64,000 nucleotides of DNA, taken from assembly GCF_900112475.1 (NCBI RefSeq), contig NZ_FOLW01000002.1:124001-188000 (forward strand), read 5' to 3'. This DNA comes from Pragia fontium DSM 5563 = ATCC 49100 (lineage in GTDB: Bacteria > Pseudomonadota > Gammaproteobacteria > Enterobacterales > Enterobacteriaceae). Below, piece after piece: positions 51,435 through 61,356 of this stretch. The translations under genes were made by a program, and so were the position numbers. How positions within the stretch are numbered: position 1 is the first letter of the stretch; each line of letters opens with the position of its first letter. Under the pieces are notes generated by a model. The model was not told where the DNA came from. It saw only the letters and a program-made list of their open reading frames with translations, and did no database searches.

Positions 51435-51832
51435 TTCAATTCTTTTCTTGATTAAAATAGTTAACAACCGAAATAGTATAGCATTTTTATTGTTATTCTC
51501 CTCCTGCACAAACGCGATTTTATTGTGGTTGATTTGTAACCAGATGAAAATCAGCCAGTTAATAATCGAAAAAAGACTATTAATAATATTTTTTCCTGAT
51601 ATAGTTAAAAGGTTTGGCCGCACTCTAGATAAAAATCAACAAATATATTTTGTTTCCTACGCCTTTGGTTTTATGACCAATCAGGTGGGTGTATTGCTAC
51701 GCCTAAAATACGGCGAACAATGCGTTGGAGAGAGATGGGTTTTATTTATTGATTATATAAATCAATATGTTGTCTTGAGTTGGTAGTAAGGTGATTTTGC
51801 CGATAATAATTAAAAGCTAAATTAAGGTGGGG
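51435..51832. other. AT-rich divergent intergenic region
   Basis: This gap between the lipoprotein and MFS genes contains an open frame at 51448-51786 with no ribosome site or family likeness, so I do not call a gene. Promoters for both flanking genes must lie here; none is convincing by eye. Confidence 0.4.
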
Positions 51833-53092
51833 ATGGTTGTGACCAAAGAGACGATAAATCTAACCGAGAATCAAAAAGTTCTGGTAGTTGAAGAGGCAAA
51901 AAGAAGGAAGTATGCCTATAAAGCGGTGATTGCTTCAACCGTGGGTTATGCAATGGATGGTTTTGATTTACTGATTCTTGGTTTTATTTTAAATGCCGTT
52001 GCCCTTGGCTTAGGGTTGACCACCAGTGAAGCGGGCTCTTTAGTCACCTGGACGCTGGTGGGTGCCGTGGTTGGTGGTTTATTTTTTGGCGTACTGAGTG
52101 ATTATTACGGGCGAGTCAAGGTACTAACCTGGTCAATCGTGCTATTTGCTGGCTTTACCGGCATGTGTGCACTGGCTCAGGGCTATTGGGATTTACTGGT
52201 CTACCGTACCATTGCGGGTATCGGTTTAGGTGGTGAGTTTGGTATCGGTATGGCGTTGGCCGCAGAAGCCTGTCGGCCTAATGAACGCGCGAGGATGTCC
52301 TCCTATGTTGGTCTGGGATGGCAAGCAGGGGTTTTAGCCGCCGCACTGTTAACGCCAGTGTTATTACCGGTTATCGGTTGGCGGGGAATGTTTGCCGTTG
52401 GTGTGATTCCTGCGTTGGCTTCATTTGTTATTCGCCACTATATCGGCGAACCCGAAATTTTCGTTAAGAAAAGCAAAGAAAAGCGCAAAGGAAATCCTTT
52501 TAAAGCCTTGGTGGCAGATACCGAAACCATCAAAGCCAGTATTGGCATATCCATCCTCACTTCAGTACAGAATTTCGGTTATTACGGCATTATGATTTGG
52601 ATGCCGTCCTATTTGAGTCAACAATTCAATTATTCACTCACCAAGTCAGCCATGTGGACCGCAGTCACGGTGGTCGGTATGGGCTTTGGTATCTGGCTAT
52701 TTGGCCAACTGGCGGATCGCTATGGCCGTCGCCCGATCTTTCTGGTGTATCAGGTGGGTGCCGCGTTAATGGTGTTGGGATATTCCCAACTGACCGATCA
52801 GTATAGTCTGCTGATTGGCGGAGCTGTTATGGGGATGTTCGTTAACGGTATGATGGGCGGTTATGGGGCGTTAATTTCTGAAGTCTACCCAACGGAAGCT
52901 CGTGCCACGGCGCAGAACGTTCTGTTTAATATCGGTCGGGGTATCGGCGGTTTAGGGCCTTTGGTCGTAGGTATGGTGGTATCGATGTATTCTTTCCAAC
53001 TGGCTATTGCCATGCTGGCATCGTTATATGTGTTGGATATTCTGGCGACCTTATTCTTAATACCGGAAAAGGCAGGGAAACCCTTAGAGTAA
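51833..53092 (+). CDS. MFS transporter, aromatic-acid/sugar-acid symporter type
   Basis: A 419-residue permease with 12 predicted helices. The AAHS-like start VGYAMDGFDLLILGFIL carries acidic residues in helix 1, GVLSDYYGRVKVL is the first motif-A loop, and LADRYGRRPIFL the second. GIGLGGEFGIGMALAAE in helix 5 is the proline-free form seen in organic-acid carriers. Both termini are charged. AAGG lies 5 bases before ATG 51833. The substrate is unknown; AAHS members import aromatic acids, and NanT-like sialate carriers look similar. It has its own terminator. Confidence 0.82.
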   Translation: MVVTKETINLTENQKVLVVEEAKRRKYAYKAVIASTVGYAMDGFDLLILGFILNAVALGLGLTTSEAGSLVTWTLVGAVVGGLFFGVLSDYYGRVKVLTWSIVLFAGFTGMCALAQGYWDLLVYRTIAGIGLGGEFGIGMALAAEACRPNERARMSSYVGLGWQAGVLAAALLTPVLLPVIGWRGMFAVGVIPALASFVIRHYIGEPEIFVKKSKEKRKGNPFKALVADTETIKASIGISILTSVQNFGYYGIMIWMPSYLSQQFNYSLTKSAMWTAVTVVGMGFGIWLFGQLADRYGRRPIFLVYQVGAALMVLGYSQLTDQYSLLIGGAVMGMFVNGMMGGYGALISEVYPTEARATAQNVLFNIGRGIGGLGPLVVGMVVSMYSFQLAIAMLASLYVLDILATLFLIPEKAGKPLE

Positions 53093-53105
53093 TCGGTAAC
53101 CGAAT

Positions 53106-53133
53106 AAAAAAGAGCGCCCATGCGCTCTTTTTT
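53106..53133 (+). terminator. Terminator of the MFS gene
   Basis: AAAAAAGAGCGC (53106-53117), loop CCAT, then GCGCTCTTTTTT (53122-53133): a textbook terminator that also reads well in reverse. Confidence 0.93.
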
Positions 53134-53158
53134 ATTGGGGCAAGACGAGAATTAAAGG

Positions 53159-53196
53159 AAGAACGAGATCCCGGTGAAAACCGGGATCTCGTTCTT
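53159..53196 (-). terminator. 17-bp perfect hairpin downstream of cnoX
   Basis: AAGAACGAGATCCCGGT (53159-53175) and its exact reverse complement (53180-53196) enclose a GAAA tetraloop. On the minus strand it follows the cnoX stop and runs into TTCTTCCTTTAATT. Confidence 0.75.
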
Positions 53197-53255
53197 AGGC
53201 CAAATACCATCAGTTAGTTATAACCTGACGTCTGGCTCTTCCCGAGCAACACTCA

Positions 53256-54113
53256 TTAATACAGCATTGAATATAGCTGGCGTCTGAACTTCGCCGCTAA
53301 TGCATCACCGGTTCCCAGAGCGGCAAGAATATCCAACAGGGTTTTCTTCGCGTTACCGTCTGCGGCATCAAGGCTGCGTTTCAGATGTGTCATCAGCAGC
53401 GTTAATGCTTCTTCATTGCGTCCTACGGTATGTAGTTGTAGCGCTAGTTGGACGGCTAATTCGGCATTGTCTGGTTCAGCGTCAACCTGCTGCTGTAGCT
53501 GTTGAATCTCTGGGGTATCAGCCGCCTGTTTTAATAGTTCAATCTGCGCCACCAAACCTTGATAGCGAGTATCGCGGTCCTGTAGCGGGATTGTTGCCAG
53601 AACAGCTTCAGCATCTTCGCTACGGGTCAGGGCAATTTGGGTTTCGGCCAGTAATAAACCAATATCACTGCGCTGATTGCTTATCTGCCAGGCTTCTTTC
53701 AACAGAGGCAAGGCATCAATATATTTGCCTTCACGCATTAACTCTTCGGCCTGAGCCGCTTTCAATTCCTCTTCCTTAGGCAGGAAGCGGTTTAATAGTT
53801 CGCGGATAGCTTCTTCCGGCTGGGGGCCTTGAAAACCATCAGCGGGTTGGCCGTCTTTAAACAGGTAAACGGTAGGAATAGCGCGGATACCAAACTGAGA
53901 GGCGACCATTTGCTGCTCGTCACAGTCGATTTTAGCTAAGACAAATTTTCCGTTATATTCCGCGACCAGTTTAGCTAACAGTGGATCCAGTTCCTGGCAG
54001 TGTTGACTGCGGGCAGACCAAAAGTAGAATAGAACCGGAGCCTGGGACGACTGTTCCAGTACCTGTTGAAAGTTGGATTCGGTCACATCAACAATAAAAT
54101 TAGCGTTCATCAC
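53256..54113 (-). CDS. cnoX: Chaperedoxin CnoX (YbbN)
   Basis: A 285-residue protein (E. coli 284). The thioredoxin-fold domain (about 1-110) has SARSQHC, the SxxC site in place of CGPC that marks YbbN, and the cis-Pro segment [14 protein letters not shown]-like helical domain follows ([52 protein letters not shown], all as in E. coli). CnoX protects proteins from hypochlorite damage and delivers them to GroEL. Start may be either of two adjacent Met codons. Confidence 0.95.
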   Translation of the reverse strand: MMNANFIVDVTESNFQQVLEQSSQAPVLFYFWSARSQHCQELDPLLAKLVAEYNGKFVLAKIDCDEQQMVASQFGIRAIPTVYLFKDGQPADGFQGPQPEEAIRELLNRFLPKEEELKAAQAEELMREGKYIDALPLLKEAWQISNQRSDIGLLLAETQIALTRSEDAEAVLATIPLQDRDTRYQGLVAQIELLKQAADTPEIQQLQQQVDAEPDNAELAVQLALQLHTVGRNEEALTLLMTHLKRSLDAADGNAKKTLLDILAALGTGDALAAKFRRQLYSMLY

Positions 54114-54188
54114 AAGTTCTCTTTTATCAGCTTCTTATAGCATTATGTTAGGTATATGTGGGTTTATTTCACCGACTTCAACCTTACA

Positions 54189-54965
54189 CTAACCTTTATT
54201 CCTTAAAATTTTATCCATTAAACGGTCTGGTAAGAAGCGTTTACAGATAGCCATAACTTTAGTGACCAGCGTGACCCGATAGCGAATTTTGGCTTGGCGG
54301 CTTTCCAAAGCATGTCGAACAATGGGGATTAATGCTTCGGGTGGCAGGGTAAAACGTTTGGCAATTGGCGGGTTTTTTACCAGATTATCACTTTGGGTTT
54401 GGTTAACGTTGTTGGTAAACGAGGTGCTGATAGGGCCTGGTTCAATCAAGCTAACCTGAACCCCGGTGCCATCAAGCTCAAGGCGTAAGGCATCGGACCA
54501 GGCTTCAAGGGCATATTTACTGGCGGCATACAAACCACGACCTGGCGTTGAGATAATGCCCATAACCGAACTGGTTTGGATAATTCGGCCCGTTCCCTGT
54601 TTAATCATGGCGGGCAGCAGCAGCATGGTCAGCTCATGAGCACCAAACAGGTTAGTTGAGAATTGTCGTTCAAACTGCTGACGTGAAATCGTCTCTAATC
54701 GCCCATAAACACCAAACCCACCGTTGTTGAATAGGGCATAAAGTTGACCGTTAGTCATGGCTAAGACTTCAGCCGCAGCCTGTTGAATACTGTCGCTGTC
54801 ATCCAAATCAAGGCGAACAACTTCAAAGCCTTTTTGTTGCAGTATGGCTACATCTTCTGGTTTGCGGCAGGTCGCAATAACCCGATAGCCTCGCTGTTGA
54901 AGATCGGTCGCGGTGACTAAGCCAATGCCGCTAGAACAGCCGGTGATTAAAATCGCCTTTTGCAT
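54189..54965 (-). CDS. ybbO: Short-chain dehydrogenase YbbO
   Basis: A 258-residue SDR with the N-terminal cofactor motif ITGCSSGIGLVTA (about 7-19), the NNGGFGVYG segment in place of NNAG, and the catalytic YAASKYALEAW (Tyr about 150, Lys about 154) after TSSVMG. Arg34 in ATCRKPED suggests NADP preference. E. coli YbbO (269) reduces aldehydes and other carbonyls. It sits between cnoX and tesA as in E. coli. Confidence 0.92.
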   Translation of the reverse strand: MQKAILITGCSSGIGLVTATDLQQRGYRVIATCRKPEDVAILQQKGFEVVRLDLDDSDSIQQAAAEVLAMTNGQLYALFNNGGFGVYGRLETISRQQFERQFSTNLFGAHELTMLLLPAMIKQGTGRIIQTSSVMGIISTPGRGLYAASKYALEAWSDALRLELDGTGVQVSLIEPGPISTSFTNNVNQTQSDNLVKNPPIAKRFTLPPEALIPIVRHALESRQAKIRYRVTLVTKVMAICKRFLPDRLMDKILRNKG

Positions 54966-54991
54966 AACTTTACATTCTCCCCGTTAAAGGC

Positions 54992-55645
54992 TTATTCGGC
55001 CGTTTTTTGTACATTAAGACCCACGTAAGGCGCCAGCGCTTGTTCCATAAGATCGGTGATAAATGGCTGAGCTTCAGCCGTCGGGTGCAGACCGTCAGAC
55101 TGCATCCATTCTGGTTTTATGGCGACTTTTTCCATAAAAAAAGGCAGCAGGGGGAGCTGGTTTTCCTGAGCTAGCTTAGGGTAAATTGCTGTAAAGGCAT
55201 CAGTATAGCGGCGGCCATAGTTTGGCGTAATACGTATTTGCATTAACAGTGGCTGTGCATTAGCTTGTTTAACTAATGTAATAATTTGTGTTAAATCCCT
55301 TTCTATATCCGCCGTTGGAAAACCACGTAACCCATCGTTGGCGCCCAGTTCAATCAGAACCCAGCGTGGTTGGTGCGTTTTTAGCAATTCAGGTAAGCGA
55401 GCAAGACCTTGCGCAGCGGTATCTCCACTGATGCTGGCGTTGATGACTTGTGGGGCGTTAGGGATATTTTTCCAGCGTTCAGATAACCGCGTTGCCCACG
55501 CCTGCTGAATAGGTAATTGATAACCGGCGCTTAAACTGTCGCCCAGAATAAGTAGCGTATCTGCAGCCGCAATGCGCATTGATGACAATCCCAGTAATAA
55601 AAGGATCGGGATATGCCTGAAAATAATGTTCTTGAAGTTCATCAT
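54992..55645 (-). CDS. tesA: Multifunctional acyl-CoA thioesterase I/protease I/lysophospholipase L1 TesA
   Basis: A 217-residue SGNH hydrolase exported to the periplasm (signal about 1-28, cleavage near AAA-DT). Block I is LILGDSLSAGY with the nucleophile Ser. Block II is ASISGDTAAQGLARL, block III LGANDGLRG, and block V SDGLHPTAEAQP supplies Asp and His. It hydrolyses long-chain acyl-CoA thioesters, esters and lysophospholipids. Its 5' end overlaps divergent ybbA by 33 bases. Confidence 0.95.
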   Translation of the reverse strand: MMNFKNIIFRHIPILLLLGLSSMRIAAADTLLILGDSLSAGYQLPIQQAWATRLSERWKNIPNAPQVINASISGDTAAQGLARLPELLKTHQPRWVLIELGANDGLRGFPTADIERDLTQIITLVKQANAQPLLMQIRITPNYGRRYTDAFTAIYPKLAQENQLPLLPFFMEKVAIKPEWMQSDGLHPTAEAQPFITDLMEQALAPYVGLNVQKTAE

Positions 55646-56299
55646 TTAAATAAATTCGTTGGTGAAGGAGAGCATAGGCTCAACATCCTTACCGGAGTTG
55701 AGTTAGTTGTCAAATCTGCGGAAACAATAGCATTAATTGGTGAGTCAGGCTCGGGTAAATCGACTTTACTCGGGATACTTGCCGGTTTAGACGACGGTAG
55801 CGATGGGGATGTCAGGCTATTGGGGCAATCACTGCCCGGTATGGATGAAGAGGCCAGAGCGGCTCTGCGGGCCAGTAATGTTGGCTTTGTTTTTCAATCA
55901 TTTATGCTGGTACCTACCTTGACTGCGTTAGAAAACGTTCAGCTCCCCGCATTGCTGCGTGGTGATAATGAACGGAGCAGTAAAGCGCAGGCGATGGAAC
56001 TGCTTGAGCAGCTTGGTTTAGGGCAGCGTATTGATCATTTACCGGCACAACTTTCCGGAGGCGAACAGCAACGTGTGGCAATCGCTCGGGCTTTTATCGG
56101 TCGTCCGAAAATCCTGTTTGCTGACGAGCCAACCGGTAATCTCGATCGCCAGACCGGGGTGAAAATTGCTGATTTACTGTTCTCTCTGAATCGCGACTAT
56201 GCCACAACGCTGGTATTAGTCACTCATGATGAAACGCTGGCCGCCCGCTGCCAGAGAAGGCTGCGCTTACGCGACGGTAAGCTGTGGGAGGAGTCATGA
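55613..56299 (+). CDS. ybbA: ABC transporter ATP-binding protein YbbA
   Basis: A 228-residue ATPase of the LolD/MacB class. Walker A is GESGSGKST (about 43-51), the Q-loop FVFQSFMLVPTLTALENVQ, signature LSGGEQQRVAIARAF, Walker B ILFADEPTGNLD, and the H-loop THDE. It works with YbbP; E. coli YbbAP is thought to be a type VII-like extractor of hydrophobic molecules from the inner membrane. ATGA overlap with ybbP (56296-56299). Confidence 0.95.
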   Translation: MPENNVLEVHHLNKFVGEGEHRLNILTGVELVVKSAETIALIGESGSGKSTLLGILAGLDDGSDGDVRLLGQSLPGMDEEARAALRASNVGFVFQSFMLVPTLTALENVQLPALLRGDNERSSKAQAMELLEQLGLGQRIDHLPAQLSGGEQQRVAIARAFIGRPKILFADEPTGNLDRQTGVKIADLLFSLNRDYATTLVLVTHDETLAARCQRRLRLRDGKLWEES

Positions 56300-58731
56300 T
56301 CTGGCGTTGGTTTTGGCGAGAGTGGCGTTCTCCTTCACTCTTGATCGTCTGGTTTTCTCTTACGTTGGCGGTGGCCTGTGTATTAGCGCTGGGTAACGTT
56401 AGCGATAGGATGGAGCAGGGGCTGAATCAGCAAAGCCGGGATTTTATTGCTGCGGATCGGGTTTTGACGGCCAGTCGTCCAGTACCGGTGGCGTGGTTAC
56501 AGCAGGCAGAAAAAGAGCAGCTTTCCGTTAGCCGTCAGCTCTCTTTTATGACGATGGCTTATGCTAACGATATTCCGTTGCTGGCTTCAGTTAAAGCAGT
56601 GGATACTAATTATCCGCTGTATGGTGCACTGGAAACCTCACCTGAAAATATCAAACCGCAGTTAGGCACGGTGCTGGTTGCGCCGCGTTTGCTAGCGCTG
56701 TTGAATAGTAAAGTGGGGGATATGCTGGAAGTCGGTGATGCGACTTTACGCATTGCCGGGGAGATTATTCAGGAGCCTGATTCTGGTTTCAATCCATTCC
56801 AGACCGCGCCCAGAGTGCTGATCAATTATGCGGATATTGATAAAACCGGAGCGGTTCAACCGGGAAGCCGCTTAACCTATCGCTATTTGTTTGCCGGTGA
56901 GGAAGACAATCTTAACCAGTTTGGTGAGTTTATTACTCCACAGCTTCAAGCAGACCAGCGTTGGTTTGGCATGGAGCAGTCCGGTACCGCGGTGGGGAAA
57001 TCTTTGCAAAGGGCGCAAAATTTCTTACTTTTATCGGCTATTTTAACGTTGTTACTGTCCGTCGCTGCGGTGGCTGTTTCTATGAGTCACTATTGTCGTA
57101 GCCGCCATAATCTGATTGCGGTGCTTAAAACGCTAGGAGCTGGTCGGCATTCCCTGCGTAAATTGATTATTGGTCAATGGTTATCGGTGCTAACGCTGGC
57201 CGCCGTTGTCGGCTGCACAATGGGGCTGTTATTTGAGAAAGGATTAATGGTTCTACTGGCGCCGATTCTCCCGAGAGCGTTACCACCGGCAGGAATATGG
57301 CCGTGGTTCTGGAGCCTGGGCGCATTACTGTTTATTTCACTGATTATTGGGTTACGGCCTTATAAACAGTTATTAGCGACCCGCCCATTGAAAGTGCTGC
57401 GTGAAGATACTGTATCCAATATCTGGCCGCTGAAGATTTACCTGCCAATAGTTCTCGGTATAGTGTTATTGCTGCTGGCGATATTAGTGGGCTTTAATCC
57501 TATGTGGTGGGGTGCGCTGCTAGGCATTCTCGTTCTCTCCCTGGCCTTAGGGGCGTTGGGCTGGTGTAGCCTACTGTTGCTACGCCGTATTACGCTAAAA
57601 AGTTTGGCATTAAGGCTGGCCGTTAATCGGCTGTTGCGTCAACCGTGGGTAACAACCAGTCAGCTATCGGCGTTTTCCTTCTCTTTTATGCTGTTAGCAC
57701 TACTGTTTATGTTGCGAGGTGAATTGCTCGATCGCTGGCAGCAGCAACTGCCACCCGGTAGCCCAAATTATTTTGTGATGAATATGACGAAGGAGCAGCT
57801 ACCGGAGCTTAAACAGTTTTTTGTTGAGCATGATATTAATCCCGGTGAGTTTTATCCGATTATTCGCGTGCGCTTAACTCAGATTAATCAGCAGGAAGCC
57901 ACTAAACTGGTTAAAGAGGACGATCCCGGTAGTGAAGCGGTTAACCGTGAATTGAACTTAACCTGGCTGGCAGCAGATAAAGATTCACCTAATCTGGTCA
58001 CCAAAGGAAATTGGCCACCGAAGGTAGGGGAAGTGTCCATCGATCAGGGATTGGCTGAACGGTTGGGAATAACTATTGGCGATAGGCTGACGTTTAGCGG
58101 TGATACACAGGTGTTTGACGCCACGATATCCAGTTTTCGACGGGTAGATTGGGAAAGTTTGAAGCCAAATTTCTATTTTATCTTCCCTGAAGGGGCATTG
58201 GATAACCTGCCGCAGACGTTTTTAACCAGCTTTCGTTATCAGCAGGAAGGACCCGCTTTAGTCCAGCTTAATCGTCAATTTCCAACCTTAAGTCTGTTGG
58301 ATATTGGTAGTATCCTTAAGCAAATATCAACGGTGTTTCAACAGGTTGGACGGGCGTTGGAAACGATGGTGGCGTTGGTCATCGTTTGTGGTGTGCTGTT
58401 GTTGTTAGCACAGGTTCAGGTCGGGATGCGTCAGCGGCGGCAAGAGCTGGTGGTGTACCGCACTTTAGGGGCGGGAAAACGATTATTACGCAATACCTTA
58501 TGGAGTGAGTTTGCTTTGTTGGGGCTGGCGGCGGGTATTACCGCGGCGATCGGTGCTGAGGTATCTCTGTGGTGGCTACAGTATAAGGTGTTTGATTTCC
58601 CATGGCAGCCGAATGTGCTGATGTGGGTGACGCTGCCTCTGATTTGTGCGGCTTTACTTTCGCTGTGTGGAGGATGGCTGGGTATTAGCTTGCTGAAAGG
58701 ACAGGCTTTGTATCGGCGCTATCAGGAGTAA
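56296..58731 (+). CDS. ybbP: ABC transporter permease YbbP
   Basis: An 811-residue permease (E. coli 804) with ten predicted helices: one near the N-terminus, then a periplasmic domain (about 45-240), FtsX-like helices (LLLSAILTLLLSVAAVAVSM, and LSVLTLAAVVGCTMGLLFE), a second periplasmic domain (about 485-680) and a last FtsX block with RQRRQELVVYRTLGAGKRLLR (split here by family landmarks). GGAGGAG lies 2 bases before the ATG. With ybbA it forms a two-gene operon; tesA, divergent, encodes a periplasmic lipid hydrolase. Confidence 0.94.
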   Translation: MIWRWFWREWRSPSLLIVWFSLTLAVACVLALGNVSDRMEQGLNQQSRDFIAADRVLTASRPVPVAWLQQAEKEQLSVSRQLSFMTMAYANDIPLLASVKAVDTNYPLYGALETSPENIKPQLGTVLVAPRLLALLNSKVGDMLEVGDATLRIAGEIIQEPDSGFNPFQTAPRVLINYADIDKTGAVQPGSRLTYRYLFAGEEDNLNQFGEFITPQLQADQRWFGMEQSGTAVGKSLQRAQNFLLLSAILTLLLSVAAVAVSMSHYCRSRHNLIAVLKTLGAGRHSLRKLIIGQWLSVLTLAAVVGCTMGLLFEKGLMVLLAPILPRALPPAGIWPWFWSLGALLFISLIIGLRPYKQLLATRPLKVLREDTVSNIWPLKIYLPIVLGIVLLLLAILVGFNPMWWGALLGILVLSLALGALGWCSLLLLRRITLKSLALRLAVNRLLRQPWVTTSQLSAFSFSFMLLALLFMLRGELLDRWQQQLPPGSPNYFVMNMTKEQLPELKQFFVEHDINPGEFYPIIRVRLTQINQQEATKLVKEDDPGSEAVNRELNLTWLAADKDSPNLVTKGNWPPKVGEVSIDQGLAERLGITIGDRLTFSGDTQVFDATISSFRRVDWESLKPNFYFIFPEGALDNLPQTFLTSFRYQQEGPALVQLNRQFPTLSLLDIGSILKQISTVFQQVGRALETMVALVIVCGVLLLLAQVQVGMRQRRQELVVYRTLGAGKRLLRNTLWSEFALLGLAAGITAAIGAEVSLWWLQYKVFDFPWQPNVLMWVTLPLICAALLSLCGGWLGISLLKGQALYRRYQE

Positions 58732-58808
58732 TTGAATCAGAAGTTAGCAAGATTGTGGTGTCGGCTTATCCCTGTTTCTTGCGGGATAAGCCGGATAACT
58801 GCATCAGC

Positions 58809-59876
58809 CTAGCTTAGTTTATCGCTAGCCCAGTCAATGCCTGAGTAATAAACGTCTTCCATCATCGGTTTTAACTGGCTTAAGGTTTGTTTTAATACCT
58901 GCTTATCCGGATGATTTAAGTTCAGATGGCCGACCTTACGCCCCTCACGCACTTCTTTATCATACCAGTGCAGGTGAATCAGCGGCAGAGAGAGCCACTG
59001 TGGATTCAGCTCGGTACCAATAAGATTAATCATCACTGAAGGTGAAGAGACATCAGGTTGTGGCATTGGCAAGTCGAGAATGGCACGCAGGTGCAGCTCA
59101 AATTGACTGACAGAAGCCCCATTTTGTGTCCAATGTCCGCTGTTGTGCACACGTGGTGCCAGTTCATTAATCAACAGCTCGCCATCCACAATAAAGCATT
59201 CCATGGCCATCACCCCAATATATTTTAGCTTATTGAGTATGGCGCTCAGCATGGTTTCAGCTTGACGCTGTAAATGGGCATCCGTTGTTGGCAGAGCAAC
59301 GCTGGTGCGCAGAATACCTTCTTCATGCAGATTATGGGTCAGAGGATAAAATACGCACCGTCCATCGTGGCTGCGAGCCCCAATTAATGAAACTTCCCCA
59401 CTAAAGTTAATGCCCTGTTCAACGATACATTCACCATAGGCTTGGTTGGGTAAACTTTGTGTTTCATCAACACGGATGCGCCATTGGCCCCGACCGTCAT
59501 AGCCACCCACACGTCGTTTTACAATCGCCAGTGCGCCTAAACGTTGAAAAATGGATGGCCATTCATCAGCGTGACTTAATGGCTGCCAAGGTGCTGTTGC
59601 CAGTTGCAATGAGTCGAGCAGCTGTTTTTGCGTCAGGCGATCGGCCAGAATTGGAAAAATATCCCGATTAATAAAGCTAGCGTGACGAGCGAGAGCCTGA
59701 GTTAGCGGGGTTTCCGGCCAACGTTCAATTTCAGCGGTGATAACCGCATGTTGATAGGGAACGGCTTCCGGTTCTGCATCCAGTCCGATGGGATAAACTG
59801 CAATGCCTAAGGGTTCACCGGCCTGACGTAACATACGGCCTAACTGTCCGTTACCAAGTACACAAACTGGTTTCAT
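58809..59876 (-). CDS. purK: N5-carboxyaminoimidazole ribonucleotide synthase PurK
   Basis: A 355-residue ATP-grasp enzyme (E. coli 355) that carboxylates AIR with bicarbonate and ATP. It shows the N-terminal [15 protein letters not shown], the ATP-site [29 protein letters not shown], and the metal-binding [14 protein letters not shown]. Its ATG overlaps the purE stop (ATGA), so CAIR mutase and synthase are produced together. It is the second gene of purEK. Confidence 0.96.
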   Translation of the reverse strand: MKPVCVLGNGQLGRMLRQAGEPLGIAVYPIGLDAEPEAVPYQHAVITAEIERWPETPLTQALARHASFINRDIFPILADRLTQKQLLDSLQLATAPWQPLSHADEWPSIFQRLGALAIVKRRVGGYDGRGQWRIRVDETQSLPNQAYGECIVEQGINFSGEVSLIGARSHDGRCVFYPLTHNLHEEGILRTSVALPTTDAHLQRQAETMLSAILNKLKYIGVMAMECFIVDGELLINELAPRVHNSGHWTQNGASVSQFELHLRAILDLPMPQPDVSSPSVMINLIGTELNPQWLSLPLIHLHWYDKEVREGRKVGHLNLNHPDKQVLKQTLSQLKPMMEDVYYSGIDWASDKLS

Positions 59877-60382
59877 GCCTGTTCCCTCGGATCGGGATTA
59901 TCCAGCACTTCGTCCGTTTGGTTTTGACGCCATGTCACTAAGCGGGCATAGACCTCTTTATCGTGCAGAGCCAGTATTTGAGCCGCCAGCAGGGCGGCAT
60001 TTGCCGCGCCAGCTTTACCAATCGCTAACGTACCGACCGGAATGCCTCGTGGCATTTGAACAATCGAATAGAGGCTGTCTACGCCATTAAGGGCAGCACT
60101 TTGTACCGGTACGCCAAGAACGGGTACCAGCGTTTTCGCGGCCAGCATCCCAGGGAGATGAGCTGCACCACCGGCGCCAGCAATAATCACCTCGAAACCG
60201 TTATTGTGTGCCTGTTCAGCAAAACTGAACAGCTTATCCGGTGTTCTGTGAGCTGAGACAACTTCGGTATGGAATGGAATATTCAGGGCGGTCAGGATGT
60301 CTGCGGCGAATTGCATGGTTGCCCAGTCGCTTTTCGATCCCATAACAATAGCAATTTTGGCCTTGGCAGCATTGGCTGGCAT
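59873..60382 (-). CDS. purE: N5-CAIR mutase PurE
   Basis: The 169-residue mutase has the class I PurE motifs: [23 protein letters not shown] (active His), [35 protein letters not shown] and [18 protein letters not shown]. Starting at 60382 gives exactly the E. coli length; an in-frame start 54 bases upstream lacks family support. It converts N5-CAIR to CAIR in purine synthesis. A PurR box lies upstream at 60528-60543. Confidence 0.96.
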   Translation of the reverse strand: MPANAAKAKIAIVMGSKSDWATMQFAADILTALNIPFHTEVVSAHRTPDKLFSFAEQAHNNGFEVIIAGAGGAAHLPGMLAAKTLVPVLGVPVQSAALNGVDSLYSIVQMPRGIPVGTLAIGKAGAANAALLAAQILALHDKEVYARLVTWRQNQTDEVLDNPDPREQA

Positions 60383-60527
60383 AGGTGTGATGCTCCTGTG
60401 TTCGTGCAGGTTAGTTAAGATCTTAATACCAAACATGGCATTACGCTATAAAGCCATATTTTGTCAGATCATCACCATGTTGGTATTTATAAACAGAGGA
60501 TGGAGAGAATACCATGGCTAAACGGTA

Positions 60528-60543
60528 AGGAAAACGTTTGCGT
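60528..60543 (-). promoter_or_regulatory. PurR operator of purEK
   Basis: On the minus strand ACGCAAACGTTTTCCT differs from the consensus ACGCAAACGTTTTCGT at one base. A plausible -10 (TATTCT, 60505-60510) lies downstream, so the operator covers the -35 region, as in E. coli purEK. Confidence 0.93.
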
Positions 60544-60611
60544 CACTATCAATGATGAAAAATGAGTGAAGAAACACCGAAAATAAACTCAACGCTGGCG
60601 GGAGAACGTGG

Positions 60612-61346
60612 TTAATCTTCCTGAAGGGGGAAGCTGATTAGCTCGATATTGTTATCAGCATCGATTTTAAACACGGAACCGGTATCATGCCAAGCGCCTA
60701 AAACAGCCCGTTTGGATACTTGGCCATCCATCGTTAGATCGTGGATAGCTGGGCGGTGTGTGTGTCCGTGCACCATGTAAATAACATTATGATCTTGTAG
60801 CTTTTTAATCACTGCTAGCTGGTTTACATCCATCATGACCGATGATTTGGTGCGATTGCTTAATTTACTTTGGCGACGCAGCTTATTAGCAATTTTTAGT
60901 CTTAGGAACAGCGGAAGTGAGAGAAATATTTTTTGAATCAGTGGATTACGGATATATTTACGAAAGCGCAGATAGCCAGGGTCATCAGAGCAGAGCGTAT
61001 CACCGTGCAGAATCAATATCTTCTCACCATAAACATCAATAACCAATTCTTCTGGTAACAGCGTCATCTTGCTTTGTTTTGCAAAACGCTTACCGATAAG
61101 AAAATCACGATTACCATGGATAAAGTAGCAAGGAACGCCCTTGTCATGTAATTCGGACAAGGCCTGTGCAACTTGAGTATGTAGCGTATTCGGCTCGTCG
61201 TCACCTATCCAAAACTCAAACAGATCGCCTAAGATATAAAGAGCATCAGCATGAATGGCTTCACGCTGGAGAAAGGCGAGAAAACCGGCAGTAATTGCCG
61301 GCTCATTTTCGCTTAAGTGTAGATCGGCGATAAATAACGTAGTCAT
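60612..61346 (-). CDS. lpxH: UDP-2,3-diacylglucosamine hydrolase LpxH
   Basis: A 244-residue calcineurin-like phosphoesterase that makes lipid X in lipid A synthesis at the inner membrane. All metal-site motifs are present: [45 protein letters not shown] and VHGHTHRPA. The E. coli protein is 240 residues. It lies 10 bases after ppiB on the same strand; the pair is conserved in enterobacteria. Confidence 0.96.
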   Translation of the reverse strand: MTTLFIADLHLSENEPAITAGFLAFLQREAIHADALYILGDLFEFWIGDDEPNTLHTQVAQALSELHDKGVPCYFIHGNRDFLIGKRFAKQSKMTLLPEELVIDVYGEKILILHGDTLCSDDPGYLRFRKYIRNPLIQKIFLSLPLFLRLKIANKLRRQSKLSNRTKSSVMMDVNQLAVIKKLQDHNVIYMVHGHTHRPAIHDLTMDGQVSKRAVLGAWHDTGSVFKIDADNNIELISFPLQED

Positions 61347-61356
61347 CTAATATCAA

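Noticed and set aside
51448..51786. Open frame of 112 codons upstream of the MFS gene
   Set aside because: No ribosome site, overlaps the presumed promoter region of the lipoprotein gene, and shows no family likeness; typical of AT-rich non-coding DNA.
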